A stretch of 64,000 bases of DNA from Magnetospirillum molischianum DSM 120 (GTDB lineage: Bacteria; Pseudomonadota; Alphaproteobacteria; Rhodospirillales; Magnetospirillaceae). The translations under genes were made by a program, and so were the position numbers. Position 1 is the stretch's first letter. The number at the start of each line of letters is the position of its first letter. Positions 32,668-42,443 of this stretch are shown piece after piece. The notes below the pieces were generated by a model. It did not search any database, had not been told where the DNA came from, and saw only the letters and a list, made by a program, of their open reading frames with translations. The DNA lies in contig NZ_CAHP01000020.1 of assembly GCF_000294655.1 (NCBI RefSeq), positions 26,750 through 90,749 of the forward strand, given 5' to 3'.

Positions 32668-32870
32668 ATGGCCGGCAAGACCTCTCTTTCTCCTGAAACC
32701 CTGATTGCCCTGGGTACAGACGTGCTTGCCCGGTTGATCCTGGAAGAGGCGGAGGGGGGGATAACCCGCCTTCCCGCAAGCGGGTCAAGGCAGCCCTCCA
32801 AACGATCCGTGTCGATCTTGCCGCGCTTAATCCCGCCGCTTCCGTGGGTCTGGCATTTCGGCGTGCATGA
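32668..32870 (+). pseudogene. Frameshifted fragment of a DUF6880-like protein
   Basis: The first 31 codons (MAGKTSLSPETLIALG then DVLARLILEEAEG) resemble the N-terminus of DUF6880 proteins. At a run of seven G (32754-32760) the reading continues in another frame with SRKRVKAALQTIRVDLAAL, as expected for the next part of the family, then stops at 32870 long before the usual length. A frameshift in a homopolymer could also be a sequencing error, but the truncation suggests a remnant. Family assignment is from remembered sequence and is moderate. Confidence 0.5.
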
Positions 32871-32956
32871 CACGGAACGACCTCGATCCAGAGGTTGAGA
32901 ATGGGCTTTGTTGTGACGCTGGGGGGCGGCCGTTATGGCCGCCCTTTCTTTTTCGC

Positions 32957-33826
32957 TCAGTGGCACATCAAGCAGTGGATCGGCGCGCGGTCGATGACGT
33001 GGCGGGTCACGCCGCCCAAGATCAACTGGCGCAGGCGAGAGTGGGTATAGGCCCCCATCACCAGGAGATCAGCTCCACTGGTCGTGGCTTGGCGCAATAG
33101 CTCCGCGGCGGCTTGCGATGTCGGTGCCTGTGACACCAAAGTCGAAGCCGTGATGCCGTTCCAAGCCAGATAGGCCGCCAGCTCGCCAGCCGGAGCGGCC
33201 ACACTACCATAGGCATGTTCAGTGACCGTTAGGATGGTCACCGTTTCGGCCTCGCGCAGGAACGGCATGGCCCAAGCGACGGCGCTGCTGGCTTCGGCGC
33301 TGCCGTTCCAGGCGATGGCGACCGAACGGCCGAACGGGACCGGTGGCCGGGCCGGACATAACAACAGCGGACGCCCGGCCGTCAGGAGAGCGGCGTTCAG
33401 CGTTGTCATCGCCGGAATTTCCTCGTCTCCGGCGGGATGGCCGCAGACAATCAGGTCGGAGAGCCGACCCCGGCGGACCACTTCGTCCTCCTCGCGTCCA
33501 GTCAGATCGATCCATTCCGCCGACAGGCCCGGAACTGGAGCCTGAGCCAATGGCGCGTCGAAACGGGTGCGTGCCGCTTCAAAGGATTGACGAGCGATCT
33601 CTGCCCGCTTGGCAGCTTGGGCTTCGGCCATTGAAATCATCTCATCGACCATCGCGGCCGACAATCCTTCGCCGATCAGCGGCACCGCCAGTGCCGGGTC
33701 GGTGCGGACGTGGAGGGCGGTGACATGGCTGCTAAAGCGCCGCCCCAAGGTGAGTGCGGCGTCGAGAACGCCCACAGTCGTACCGGCATCGCCGACGGGA
33801 ACCAGAATGGTTCGGAACGCAGACAT
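32957..33826 (-). CDS. Universal stress protein, tandem UspA domains
   Basis: 289 residues with two UspA-type domains: the first begins FRTILVPVGDAG, the second FGRSVAIAWNGSAEASSAVAWA. The second ends in the ATP-binding pattern GAYTHSRLRQLILGGVTRHV. ATG 33826 is chosen for GGGGGAGG upstream. It stands alone, transcribed away from the remnant region. Confidence 0.92.
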   Translation of the reverse strand: MSAFRTILVPVGDAGTTVGVLDAALTLGRRFSSHVTALHVRTDPALAVPLIGEGLSAAMVDEMISMAEAQAAKRAEIARQSFEAARTRFDAPLAQAPVPGLSAEWIDLTGREEDEVVRRGRLSDLIVCGHPAGDEEIPAMTTLNAALLTAGRPLLLCPARPPVPFGRSVAIAWNGSAEASSAVAWAMPFLREAETVTILTVTEHAYGSVAAPAGELAAYLAWNGITASTLVSQAPTSQAAAELLRQATTSGADLLVMGAYTHSRLRQLILGGVTRHVIDRAPIHCLMCH

Positions 33827-33908
33827 CGTTACCTCCCCCATAGTCTTGTCCAGTCATTATGCGCTGGTGTGGCCCCGATGCAAATTCACCATTGCCGCAG
33901 GAGAGGTA

Positions 33909-35438
33909 TTACAAACCGAGGAGGATGCGGGCAGCAGCCAGGGTGGCGGGCTTGTCCTGACCGCTGTCGATCCTGGCCCAGGCAATCGGGCCGGTCGAAT
34001 AGGTAAGCTGGCGCGACAGTACTTCGGGCGTCGCGTCGGAGACATCGGGGCGCCGCTGCACGATTCGCGCGGCGGCGATCTCCGGGGCAACCTCCAGCCA
34101 GAACCCGGTGAAGGGCAGGGCGACCGTGGTGGCGATGGCCTCAATCGTGGCCCGCTGTTCTGGCTTTGCAAAGACCGCGTCGGCGATCACCGGCACACCG
34201 GCAGCCAGGAGGTGGGCGCAGGTCTCCACCATTGTTCGATAGGTGCGGTCGGTGACGGCTTCGTTATAGCTTTCCGGTCCCAGCCGACAATCGGGCGCGA
34301 CCCCCAGAAGCTGTTTACGCACGGCGTCGCTGCGCACCACCACCGCGCCCGGCACACCGAGAAGCGGGGCCAGGTCGCGGCCCAGCCGGGATTTTCCGCT
34401 CCCCGATAATCCCCCCACCGCGACGAGGCGCGGCGGGGGGGGCACCAGATAGGCGCGGGCGGCGGCGAGATAGGCCTTCGCCTCGGCTCCCTGGCGCTCC
34501 CGCACCGGCGTGTCAGTCGTCGCTGCGGCGGACGTGGCGAGAACCATGGCGCGGATCGCGGCTCGCAGGGACAGGAACAAGGGCAGGGCCGCAGTCCCGT
34601 CATAGTCTCCAGTCCGGTCGAGATAGCGATTCATCACCCGGCAGGCCAACGCCCGCTGGCCGCGATGGTTGAGGTCCATCAGCAGGAACGCGAGGTCATA
34701 GAACAGGTCGATGCAGGATAAATTTTCCGAGAACTCGATCGCGTCGAACAGGGTCGGGCGACCTTCGACCAGACAGATATTGCCAAGATGAAGATCGCCG
34801 TGACAGGCGCGAACCAGCCCGGCTTCGCGGCGTCTCTCCAACAGCGGTGACAATCGGTCGAGCGCAGACCGCGTTGCAGCGTCGAGCGCCTTGATCTCGG
34901 CTTCGTCCAGGATCGCCGGGACGCAGGCACGCAGCGCTTCGGAATTGCTGTCGATCACCCTGGCGATCTCGGCGCGCCCGCCTTTGTCCCGCCGGATTGG
35001 GGCGTTGGCATGACAGGCGGCCACCGCATCGGTCAATCCGTCGATCAGATCGGTATTGAGGCCGCCGGACTCGATCATCCGGTCGAACAGGGTCGCCTGA
35101 TCAAAGCGGTGCATTGCCACAACCCACTCTTCCGCTGGACCGGCTCCATCGAAGGCCAGCGTCCCGTCTGCTTCGCGGGTAATCGCCACAACCCGCAGAT
35201 AGAGATCTGGAGCGGTGCGGCGGTTGATGGTCAGTTCGGCTTCACAGGCATCCCGTCGTGCCGTCAGGGTGGTGAAATCGAGAAAAGACAGACGCACCGC
35301 TTTCTTCAATTTGAAAACGCGGTCGCCAGCCAGGAATAAGGTAGAAATGTGGGTGTCGATCCGCTCGACCGGAACCCCGCCGTGGTTCGCCGGATTAGCC
35401 AGAAAGTCGATCACCGGGCATTGCGACGGGGCATCCAT
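33909..35438 (-). CDS. Two-domain kinase: aminoglycoside-phosphotransferase-like plus P-loop kinase
   Basis: 509 residues. The N-terminal part (about 20-330) is an APH/protein-kinase-like fold: RVFKLKKAVRLSFLDF, catalytic loop CHGDLHLGNICL and IEFSENLSCIDLFYDLAFL, as in the family often annotated 'bifunctional aminoglycoside phosphotransferase/ATP-binding protein'. The C-terminal part has a Walker A loop (VGGLSGSGKSRLG) and VVRSDAVRKQLLG, an AAA_33-type nucleotide kinase. Start 35438 lies 4 bases after dcd's stop, so the two are likely co-transcribed. The natural substrate is unknown. Confidence 0.85.
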   Translation of the reverse strand: MDAPSQCPVIDFLANPANHGGVPVERIDTHISTLFLAGDRVFKLKKAVRLSFLDFTTLTARRDACEAELTINRRTAPDLYLRVVAITREADGTLAFDGAGPAEEWVVAMHRFDQATLFDRMIESGGLNTDLIDGLTDAVAACHANAPIRRDKGGRAEIARVIDSNSEALRACVPAILDEAEIKALDAATRSALDRLSPLLERRREAGLVRACHGDLHLGNICLVEGRPTLFDAIEFSENLSCIDLFYDLAFLLMDLNHRGQRALACRVMNRYLDRTGDYDGTAALPLFLSLRAAIRAMVLATSAAATTDTPVRERQGAEAKAYLAAARAYLVPPPPRLVAVGGLSGSGKSRLGRDLAPLLGVPGAVVVRSDAVRKQLLGVAPDCRLGPESYNEAVTDRTYRTMVETCAHLLAAGVPVIADAVFAKPEQRATIEAIATTVALPFTGFWLEVAPEIAAARIVQRRPDVSDATPEVLSRQLTYSTGPIAWARIDSGQDKPATLAAARILLGL

Positions 35439-35442
35439 CGGG

Positions 35443-35997
35443 CTACAGCCGGGGGAGGGTGACGCCCCTTTGACCTTGGTATTTGCCCGAACGGTCGCCA
35501 TACGAGGTTTCGCAGGTCGAGTGACCCTTCAGAAAAATAAACTGACAGGCGCCTTCGTTGGCGTAGATCCGCGCCGGAAGCGGAGTGGTGTTGGAGAATT
35601 CGAGGGTCACATGCCCTTCCCACTCGGGTTCGAGCGGGGTGACATTGACGATGATTCCGCAGCGGGCATAGGTCGATTTGCCCAGGCAGATCACCAGGAC
35701 GTCGCGGGGGATACGGAAATATTCGACGGTGCGGGCCAGCGCGAAGCTGTTCGGCGGAATGACGCAGACGTCGGTGTCGCGATCGACGAAGCTGGCTGAC
35801 GAAAAATCCTTGGGATCGACGATGGCCGAATCGACGTTGGTGAAAATCTTGAACTCGCGGCTGACTCGGGCGTCATAGCCGTAAGAGGACAAGCCATACG
35901 ATATCACGCCGTCGCGCTGTAGCTTCTCGGTGAAGGGTTCGATCATGCGGGCGCTATGGGCCTGCTCTCGAATCCAACTGTCGGGCATCACGGACAT
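35443..35997 (-). CDS. dcd: dCTP deaminase
   Basis: 184-residue enzyme deaminating dCTP to dUTP for thymidylate synthesis. Motifs: [17 protein letters not shown] near the start, the catalytic block [33 protein letters not shown], and the C-terminal [15 protein letters not shown] nucleotide lid. Length fits the family. Confidence 0.97.
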   Translation of the reverse strand: MSVMPDSWIREQAHSARMIEPFTEKLQRDGVISYGLSSYGYDARVSREFKIFTNVDSAIVDPKDFSSASFVDRDTDVCVIPPNSFALARTVEYFRIPRDVLVICLGKSTYARCGIIVNVTPLEPEWEGHVTLEFSNTTPLPARIYANEGACQFIFLKGHSTCETSYGDRSGKYQGQRGVTLPRL

Positions 35998-36063
35998 GAC
36001 AGGCGTTTCCTATCTTTCGAAGTACGGCAGAGCGATAGCGTTCGCCCGCTCAAACGGCAAGAG

Positions 36064-36093
36064 GGCGGCCGAACCCGATCAGGTCCGGCCGCC
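36064..36093 (-). terminator. Hairpin after rplI
   Basis: Stem GGCGGCCG with CGGCCGCC around a 14-base loop that can pair a little further. It follows the rplI stop in the rplI direction; the T tract is weak. Confidence 0.4.
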
Positions 36094-36126
36094 TTCATTC
36101 CTCCGGGCGGGTATCCGCCCCAGAGA

Positions 36127-36687
36127 TCAGCCGGCGATCTCGTCTTCCTCGACGGTCTCGTCGAGGATCTCTTCCTCGATCTCTTCTTCGGCCTCAAGCT
36201 CTTCGATCTCGGCACCGGCAGCGGCGGCACGCTCGGCTTCTTCCTGCGAGCGGGCGACGTTGATGGTGACAATCACGGAGACTTCCGGATGCAGCGACAC
36301 ACGGACGGCATAGCGGCCGAGGGTCTTGATCGGGTTGTCGAGATTGACCTGACGGCGCTCGATGGTGTAGCCGGCAGCCTTGATCGCGTCGGCGACGTCC
36401 TTGCCGCTGACCGAACCATAAAGCTGACCGCTTTCACCGGCCTGACGGACCATCAGGACGCTGAGGCCGGTCATCTTATCGGCGACGGCCTGGGCCTCTT
36501 CACGGCGCTTGAGGTTCAGAGCCTCAAGCTGGACGCGCTGCTTTTCGAAGTAGACCAGATTGGCCTTGGAGGCGCGCAAAGCCTTCTTCTGCGGCAGCAG
36601 AAAATTGCGGGCAAAGCCGGGCTTGACGTTGACCACGTCGCCCATCTGGCCCAGCTTCTCGATGCGTTCGAGCAGGATGACTTCCAT
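36127..36687 (-). CDS. rplI: Ribosomal protein bL9
   Basis: 186 residues beginning [32 protein letters not shown], the canonical L9 start, with the second domain [15 protein letters not shown]. It has an acidic C-terminal tail ([13 protein letters not shown]) like many alphaproteobacterial L9 proteins. Follows the DUF2232 gene after one base. Confidence 0.98.
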   Translation of the reverse strand: MEVILLERIEKLGQMGDVVNVKPGFARNFLLPQKKALRASKANLVYFEKQRVQLEALNLKRREEAQAVADKMTGLSVLMVRQAGESGQLYGSVSGKDVADAIKAAGYTIERRQVNLDNPIKTLGRYAVRVSLHPEVSVIVTINVARSQEEAERAAAAGAEIEELEAEEEIEEEILDETVEEDEIAG

Positions 36688-36688
36688 G

Positions 36689-37648
36689 TTATTTCTCCTT
36701 TCCGCCGCCGCTGTCGCCGGTCGGGCGGAATCGCGTCACGAACCTCACCAGTCCCAGGCCGGCCACGAGCAGCAAAGCCCATGCCGAGACCAGGAACAGA
36801 ACCCCATACACCGCCACGAGGAGCATCCTCGCATTGGGTCGGCCGGCAGCCCAGCCATGCACCACCGCCAGCCCGGACAGGGCGAACGGAATTAGTGCCA
36901 CCACCGCAATGCTGCGGCCGAGATAGCCAAGGTCGCCCTCGACCATCGTTCCGACCGCAACCGCAAACGCCAGAACCACCCCAAGCCACGTCGGGAGGTC
37001 CATGTCACGGCTATAGGCCGGGCTCGGCCTGCGGTTGTGTCCCGACCGGGCCAGCAGCGCCTGGGCCAAGCTGGCGTTGACAATGGTCATCACCAGCCAT
37101 GACCCGCCGACCAGGGCGGGAAAGAACGGCACCCACCATCCGGCGACCAGCTCGCGCTGGGTGGCATCGAGCGTCGGCGTCAGCAGGTCGAGGGTCCGGC
37201 CAACTGTGGCCGAGACCCACTCCTGAAGTCCGCCGGACTGGACATCGGTTCCCCCTTGTCCCGAGGCCAAGGCAGCCCCGATCAGGATAAGAACCATCGC
37301 CATGCCGGTCAGCCAGCCCAGAACCAGTCCAGGCGGATACCATTCGACCGCGCCGGAGGGCGTGGTCCGCCACAGCAGAGCCTGCCGGGCCACGATGACC
37401 GCCGGTATCGCCACCGCCAGACCGAAGGGGAAGAAAGACACCCCCCCGGACGTTGCGGCGACGGAGGCTGTCGCCACCGCTCCCGCCAGACCGGCTGTTG
37501 CCGGCCCCCGCGCCAGTCCCGCGATCATTAGCGGAAGTGGCGCAAGGTAGGTCAGCAGCACGCCGATGGACAGACCTTCGGAGAGGGAGACGAACATCAG
37601 TGCTGACAGCAAACCCGCCGCCAACGCGATTCCAACCGCCCCGCTCAC
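36689..37648 (-). CDS. DUF2232 integral membrane protein
   Basis: 319 residues with about eight hydrophobic segments, from [19 protein letters not shown] to [17 protein letters not shown]. Alphaproteobacteria typically carry a DUF2232 gene between rpsR and rplI, as here. The start is GTG 37648, the first start codon after an in-frame stop; no good ribosome binding site is seen. Function unknown. Confidence 0.85.
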   Translation of the reverse strand: MSGAVGIALAAGLLSALMFVSLSEGLSIGVLLTYLAPLPLMIAGLARGPATAGLAGAVATASVAATSGGVSFFPFGLAVAIPAVIVARQALLWRTTPSGAVEWYPPGLVLGWLTGMAMVLILIGAALASGQGGTDVQSGGLQEWVSATVGRTLDLLTPTLDATQRELVAGWWVPFFPALVGGSWLVMTIVNASLAQALLARSGHNRRPSPAYSRDMDLPTWLGVVLAFAVAVGTMVEGDLGYLGRSIAVVALIPFALSGLAVVHGWAAGRPNARMLLVAVYGVLFLVSAWALLLVAGLGLVRFVTRFRPTGDSGGGKEK

Positions 37649-37685
37649 AGCGATCTGGCCAACCCCGGATGCATCCTCGTCAGCC

Positions 37686-37961
37686 TCACTTCACCACGTA
37701 GGGCAGCAGGCCAAGGAAGCGGGCGCGCTTGATGGCCTGGGCCAGCTCACGCTGCTTCTTCGCCGACACGGCGGTGATGCGGGACGGCACGATCTTGCCG
37801 CGTTCGGAGATGAAGCGCTGGAGAAGCTTCACGTCCTTGTAATCGATCTTCGGCGCGCCCTCGCCCGAGAACGGGCAGGTCTTGCGGCGGCGGAAGAACG
37901 GACGGCGCGGCTGGCTGCCGGCGGCGGGACGCGGGCGTTCCTGGGTCTTGTCTTCGGACAT
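37686..37961 (-). CDS. rpsR: Ribosomal protein bS18
   Basis: 91 residues, with [29 protein letters not shown] and [26 protein letters not shown] 37961 is used: AAGGAGG lies six bases upstream. Its first base overlaps the rpsF stop. Confidence 0.98.
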   Translation of the reverse strand: MSEDKTQERPRPAAGSQPRRPFFRRRKTCPFSGEGAPKIDYKDVKLLQRFISERGKIVPSRITAVSAKKQRELAQAIKRARFLGLLPYVVK

Positions 37962-38389
37962 CACTCGCCTCCTTCGATCCGGCGGGGTTCACGGTCGTCG
38001 CGACGCGGACGGTCGCTGCGCGAGCGATCTTCGCCGTCGCCCCGACGCGGGCGGTCATCGCGGCTGTTCTTGGACTGCATCATCGCCGACGGGCCTTCCT
38101 CCAGCTCCTCGACGCGGATGGTCAGGGTGCGGAGAACGTCTTCGTTGATCGACATCTGCCGTTCCATCTCTTTGACGGCGGCAGACGGAGCGTCGATGTT
38201 CAGAAGGACGTAATGGCCCTTACGGTTCTTCTTGACCCGATAGGTGATGTTGCGCAGACCCCAGAATTCCTTCTTGGAGACGGTGCCGCCACCCTGGACA
38301 ATGATGTTGGAGAGTTCTTCGGTCAGGGTTTCCACCTGCGGGGCGGAAATGTCCTGGCGCGCGATGAACACGCTTTCGTACAAAGGCAT
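37961..38389 (-). CDS. rpsF: Ribosomal protein bS6
   Basis: 142 residues beginning [15 protein letters not shown], with [20 protein letters not shown]; the C-terminal tail is rich in Arg and Asp ([11 protein letters not shown]), common in alphaproteobacterial S6. First gene of rpsF-rpsR-DUF2232-rplI. Confidence 0.98.
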   Translation of the reverse strand: MPLYESVFIARQDISAPQVETLTEELSNIIVQGGGTVSKKEFWGLRNITYRVKKNRKGHYVLLNIDAPSAAVKEMERQMSINEDVLRTLTIRVEELEEGPSAMMQSKNSRDDRPRRGDGEDRSRSDRPRRDDREPRRIEGGE

Positions 38390-38423
38390 GAAAAACCCCT
38401 TTTGGCTTTTCTCTTCTCATTCG

Positions 38424-38466
38424 CCCCCAATGGGCAAACGAGCATAGCCGGCTCCCCGATTGGGGG
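38424..38466 (-). promoter_or_regulatory. Leader hairpin in the rpsF 5' region
   Basis: CCCCCAAT pairs perfectly with ATTGGGGG around an internal segment that includes CCGGC-like bases on the minus strand. Many rpsF leaders carry an RNA motif bound by the S6:S18 complex for feedback control; that this is one is inferred from position only. Confidence 0.4.
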
Positions 38467-38489
38467 TCGGCAAGGGTTAGAAGCGGGCG

Positions 38490-38517
38490 AATATACACGA
38501 CCTTCCTCGTGATGCAA
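38490..38517 (-). promoter_or_regulatory. Candidate sigma-70 promoter for rpsF
   Basis: On the minus strand TTGCAT and TATATT are separated by 16 bases, about 100 bases before rpsF, upstream of the leader hairpin. Confidence 0.5.
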
Positions 38518-38684
38518 GATCGGATTGCCCAGGCCCCGGTGGGGATGTCCGAGGTCTGGGCGTCTGGTGGGGGCCGTCGCGGACAATTTCGTGGTGGAAG
38601 GCGTTGCCCTTTGCCCATTTCCCCCGCTAGATAACCGCAAAGCGGGGCATTCCCGCATGAGCAGTGCGGCAAAAGGGGGCGGGG

Positions 38685-39839
38685 ATGGGTGGTTTCGTGC
38701 GGTGGAGGGCGGTGATTCTGGGTGTTGCTTGGGCTTGTGCCGGTATCGGTGGGGCCATTGCATCCGAGCCGATCCGGATCGGCTCGTTTTTGTCGGTGAC
38801 CGGCCCGGCCTCGTTTCTGGGCGAACCCGAGAAGAAGACTCTCGAACTCTATGTCGAGCGGGCCAACCGCGAGGGTGGCGTGCTGGGGCGTCGAATCGAA
38901 CTGATCATTTATGACGATGGCGGTGCGGGTGAGAAGGCCGCGACCTTCGCCAAGCGTCTGGCCGACAGCGACAAGGTTGACGTGCTGATCGGCGGCACCA
39001 CCACCGGCACCACGATGGCGGCGGTGCCGATGGCCGAACGGGCCAAGGTGCCGCTGATCTCGCTGGCCGCCGGAATTCCGATTATCGATCCTGTCAAGCC
39101 GTGGGTGTTTAAGGTGCCCCATACCGATCGGATGGCGGCGGAAAAAGTCATCCTCGACATGAAGAAACGAGGAATTACCCGGATCGCGCTGATTTCGGAA
39201 GATGCCGGATTCGGCAAGTCCGGCCACGATCAGTCGGTTGCGGTGGCTCGCGAAAACGGCATCGAGATCGTTGCCGATGAGGTCTATTCCGCCAAGGATC
39301 CCGACGTTACCGCCCAACTGACTAAAATCAAGAACACCCAGGGCGTTCAGGCGGTGTTCAATTTCGGTTCGGGCCAGGGACCAGCGATCGTCACCCGCAA
39401 TTTCCGCCAGTTGGGGATGAGTGTTCCGCTTTATCAGTCGCATGGCGTCGCGTCGAAAGAGTATATCCGTCTCGCCGGAGATGCGGCAGAGGGGGTGCGC
39501 CTGCCCGCGGCCGGTCTGGTCGTTGCCGCCCAACTTCCCGCCACCGATCCACAAAAGCCGGTGGTTACCGCTTTTAAGGCCGAGTACGAACGGGCGTTCA
39601 AGTCCGATGTCTCGACCTTTGCCGGTCACCCCTACGATGCCTTGCAGATCGTTCTTGCCGCGATCAACCGCGCTGGCGGCACCGATAAGGCAAAGCTGCG
39701 CGAAGAGATCGAAAAGACCTCGGGCTATATCGGCACTGCCGGGACAGTCACGATGTCGCCGACCGACCACATGGGTCTCTCTCCCTCGGCGTTCCACATG
39801 GTAGAAATCCGCAAGGGCGACTGGGTGTTGCTCGACTGA
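38685..39839 (+). CDS. livJ: Branched-chain amino acid ABC transporter, periplasmic binding protein
   Basis: 384 residues: signal peptide (AVILGVAWACAGIGGAIASE), then a type-1 periplasmic binding fold starting IRIGSFLSVTGPASFLG with LELYVERANREGGVLGR. ATG 38685 is chosen for the G-rich upstream sequence and signal peptide; a GTG at 38664 is in frame. It heads a five-gene Liv operon. Leucine or a related acid is the likely ligand given the leucine catabolic genes nearby. Confidence 0.9.
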   Translation: MGGFVRWRAVILGVAWACAGIGGAIASEPIRIGSFLSVTGPASFLGEPEKKTLELYVERANREGGVLGRRIELIIYDDGGAGEKAATFAKRLADSDKVDVLIGGTTTGTTMAAVPMAERAKVPLISLAAGIPIIDPVKPWVFKVPHTDRMAAEKVILDMKKRGITRIALISEDAGFGKSGHDQSVAVARENGIEIVADEVYSAKDPDVTAQLTKIKNTQGVQAVFNFGSGQGPAIVTRNFRQLGMSVPLYQSHGVASKEYIRLAGDAAEGVRLPAAGLVVAAQLPATDPQKPVVTAFKAEYERAFKSDVSTFAGHPYDALQIVLAAINRAGGTDKAKLREEIEKTSGYIGTAGTVTMSPTDHMGLSPSAFHMVEIRKGDWVLLD

Positions 39840-39851
39840 GCCGGGGTTAGA

Positions 39852-40727
39852 ATGTTCGCCGAATTCCTGCAATACCTGTTCTCGGGGCTGACCTCCGGGG
39901 CGATCTACGCCCTGGCCGGGCTGGGCTTCGCCATCATTTATAACGCCAGCAATGTCATCAATTTCGCTCAGGGCGAGTTCATCATGATCGGCGGCATGAC
40001 CGCCGCGTCTTTGGTCGCGGCGGGGACGCCGCTCTGGCTGGCGGTGGCTCTGGCCCTGGTGGTGGCGATGCTGGTGGGGATCGCGCTGGAGCGGCTGGCG
40101 ATCGAGCCTGCCCGTGATTCCGATGTGGTGACGATTGTCATCATCACCATCGGCGCGTCGATCTTTCTGCGCGGCGCGGCTCAGGTGATCTGGGATAAGG
40201 AGTTCCATTCCCTCCCTGCCTTTTCCGGCGAGACTCCGATTGCCCTGAGCGGCGCGACCCTGATGCCGCAAAGCCTGTGGGTGATCGGCTCATCGGCGCT
40301 GGCGATTGCCGCGCTGTGGTGGTTTTTCAATCGGACCCTGTTCGGCAAGGCAATGCTGGCGACCTCGCATAACCGTCTGGCGGCGCAGTTGGTCGGCATT
40401 GGAGTCAAGCGGGTGCTGCTCGCCAGTTTTGCTCTGTCGGCGCTGCTGGGGGCGGTGGCCGGGGTGGTGGTCACGCCGATCACCTTCACCAGCTACGAGT
40501 CCGGGATCATGTTGGGACTGAAAGGCTTCAGCGCCGCCGTGCTGGGGGGGCTGGGCAGCGGGCTGGGCGCCATCGTCGGCGGCCTGATCGTCGGTCTGGT
40601 CGAGGCGCTGGCCTCGGGCTACCTGTCCTCTGCTTACAAGGATGCGATCGCCTTCATCATCATCCTGTTCGTCCTTTTCTTCATGCCAAGCGGCCTGTTC
40701 GGCCGACGCGGCACCGATCGAGTCTGA
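39852..40727 (+). CDS. livH: Branched-chain amino acid ABC transporter permease LivH
   Basis: 291 residues with about eight membrane segments; GAIYALAGLGFAIIYNASNVINFAQGEFIMIGG is the family's N-terminal signature. Twelve bases after the binding-protein gene. Confidence 0.95.
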   Translation: MFAEFLQYLFSGLTSGAIYALAGLGFAIIYNASNVINFAQGEFIMIGGMTAASLVAAGTPLWLAVALALVVAMLVGIALERLAIEPARDSDVVTIVIITIGASIFLRGAAQVIWDKEFHSLPAFSGETPIALSGATLMPQSLWVIGSSALAIAALWWFFNRTLFGKAMLATSHNRLAAQLVGIGVKRVLLASFALSALLGAVAGVVVTPITFTSYESGIMLGLKGFSAAVLGGLGSGLGAIVGGLIVGLVEALASGYLSSAYKDAIAFIIILFVLFFMPSGLFGRRGTDRV

Positions 40728-40728
40728 T

Positions 40729-41676
40729 ATGACCCTGTTTCGTCCCCGCACTGGCGGGATTCTCGTTCTCGCCGCGATCATCGCCCTTGTGCCGCTCGGT
40801 CTTGGCAACGGTTATTTCTACGATGTCGCCGTCAATGCGATGTTCAGCGCCATTGTCTGTATCGGCCTTAATCTGCTGATCGGCTATGGCGGCCAGATCA
40901 GCCTGGGCCATGCCGGATTCTTTGCCCTGGGAGCCTATGGCTCGGCGATTCTGACCGGCCGCTATGAGGTGCCCCCGCTGGCGGCGCTGGTTCTGTCGGC
41001 GGGCGCGGTCGCACTCATCGCTTTTGTGCTGGGACGGCCGATTCTGCGGCTCAAAGGCCATTATCTGGCGATGGCGACGCTGGGGATTGGCATCATCATC
41101 CATATCGTTCTGAAGACGGAATCGGGCCTGACCGGCGGACCCGACGGTCTGGCGCTGGGGGATTTCACCCTGTTCGGTCTTTCCGTTTCGGGCGAGCGGG
41201 ATTGGTATTGGATGGCGGGTGGCGTTTTGTTGCTGGCGGTGTGGCTGTCGCTGAATCTGATTGATTCCCCGCTGGGGCGGGCATTGCGGGCGGTGCACGG
41301 ATCGGAGGCGGGGGCCGAGGCGGCAGGGGTCGATTCCTCGGGCACCAAGGTCCGGGTTTTTGTGATCTCGGCGGTCTTCGCTTCGGTGGCGGGCAGTTTG
41401 TTCGCTCACAAAAACGGCTTCATCACTCCGGATATCGGCAGCTTCTTCCATTCGGCCGAACTGGTGACGATGGTGGTGCTGGGGGGTATGGCCTCGACTT
41501 TCGGCGCGTTGGTGGGGGCGGTGATCCTGACCTTGTTGCCCCAGGTTCTGGCCAGCTTCGAGCAGTACGAGGCGATGATCCTGGGCGCGATCATGATGGG
41601 GACGATGATCTTTATGCCCAAGGGATTGCTCCCCAGTCTGGCTGGACTGATCCGCCGGTGGAGGGGTGAGCGATGA
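40729..41676 (+). CDS. livM: Branched-chain amino acid ABC transporter permease LivM
   Basis: 315 residues, membrane protein with NLLIGYGGQISLGHAGFFALGAYGSAIL, the LivM signature. ATG 40729 follows the livH stop by one base; longer in-frame starts lie inside livH. Confidence 0.95.
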   Translation: MTLFRPRTGGILVLAAIIALVPLGLGNGYFYDVAVNAMFSAIVCIGLNLLIGYGGQISLGHAGFFALGAYGSAILTGRYEVPPLAALVLSAGAVALIAFVLGRPILRLKGHYLAMATLGIGIIIHIVLKTESGLTGGPDGLALGDFTLFGLSVSGERDWYWMAGGVLLLAVWLSLNLIDSPLGRALRAVHGSEAGAEAAGVDSSGTKVRVFVISAVFASVAGSLFAHKNGFITPDIGSFFHSAELVTMVVLGGMASTFGALVGAVILTLLPQVLASFEQYEAMILGAIMMGTMIFMPKGLLPSLAGLIRRWRGER

Positions 41677-42434
41677 GCTTGTTGCGAATCGAAAACCTGT
41701 CGAAGGAATTCGGCGGCGTTCATGCCATCGAGGATCTCAGCTTCACCGTCGATCCCGGCACCATCCATTCGATTATCGGCCCCAACGGCGCGGGCAAGAC
41801 CACCTTGTTCAATCTGATGACCGGGGTCTATGCCCCCAGCGCCGGTCGGGTGCTGTTCCAGGGCAAGCCGGTTACCGGCCGCAAGCCGTTCGAACTAGCG
41901 GCGATGGGGATGAGCCGCACGTTCCAGAATCTCCAAATTTTCTTCAATATGACTGTGCTTGAGAACGTGATGGTCGGCCACCACCTCCATCTCGACTGTC
42001 GGTTGATCCCCTCGCTGCTGACCCTGCCGGGTTTGCGCCGCCGCGACCGCGAGGCCCGCGATACGTGTGCGGCCTTGCTGGAGTTCGTCGGCCTGTCCCG
42101 CTATCTCGATGCCGACGCGGCCCAGATGCCCTATGGCGCGCTGAAACGGCTGGAAATCGCCCGCGCCCTCGCGGCCGGGCCGCGTCTGTTGCTGCTGGAC
42201 GAACCGGCGGCGGGACTGAACGCCACCGAAAGCCGCGAAATCGACGACGTAATCAAACGGATTGCCGCCTCGGGCGTTACCGTGGTGCTGGTCGAACACG
42301 ACATGAAGATGGTGATGGGCATTTCGGACCATATCCTTGCTCTAGATTATGGTCGCAAGCTGGCCGAGGGAACGCCCGCCGAGGTCCGGGCCAATCCCGA
42401 GGTGATCGCCGCCTATCTTGGCGTCCAGGCATAG
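41673..42434 (+). CDS. livG: Branched-chain amino acid ABC transporter ATPase LivG
   Basis: 253 residues: Walker A GPNGAGKTT, SRTFQNLQIFFNMTVLENVMVG, and Walker B LLLLDEPAAGLN. The signature loop reads MPYGALKRLEIARAL, i.e. YGALKR rather than LSGGQ, as in many LivG proteins (YGxQR-like). ATGA overlap with livM. Confidence 0.95.
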   Translation: MSLLRIENLSKEFGGVHAIEDLSFTVDPGTIHSIIGPNGAGKTTLFNLMTGVYAPSAGRVLFQGKPVTGRKPFELAAMGMSRTFQNLQIFFNMTVLENVMVGHHLHLDCRLIPSLLTLPGLRRRDREARDTCAALLEFVGLSRYLDADAAQMPYGALKRLEIARALAAGPRLLLLDEPAAGLNATESREIDDVIKRIAASGVTVVLVEHDMKMVMGISDHILALDYGRKLAEGTPAEVRANPEVIAAYLGVQA

Positions 42435-42443
42435 GAGAGGGAC

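Noticed and set aside
32505..32966. Minus-strand frames near the DUF6880 remnant as an integrase or small protein
   Set aside because: No integrase catalytic motif or recognisable fold was seen; likely chance open frames.
38220..40271. 683-codon minus-strand open frame across rpsF and livJ/livH
   Set aside because: It is antisense to clearly recognised genes, has no family motifs and arises from high GC content.
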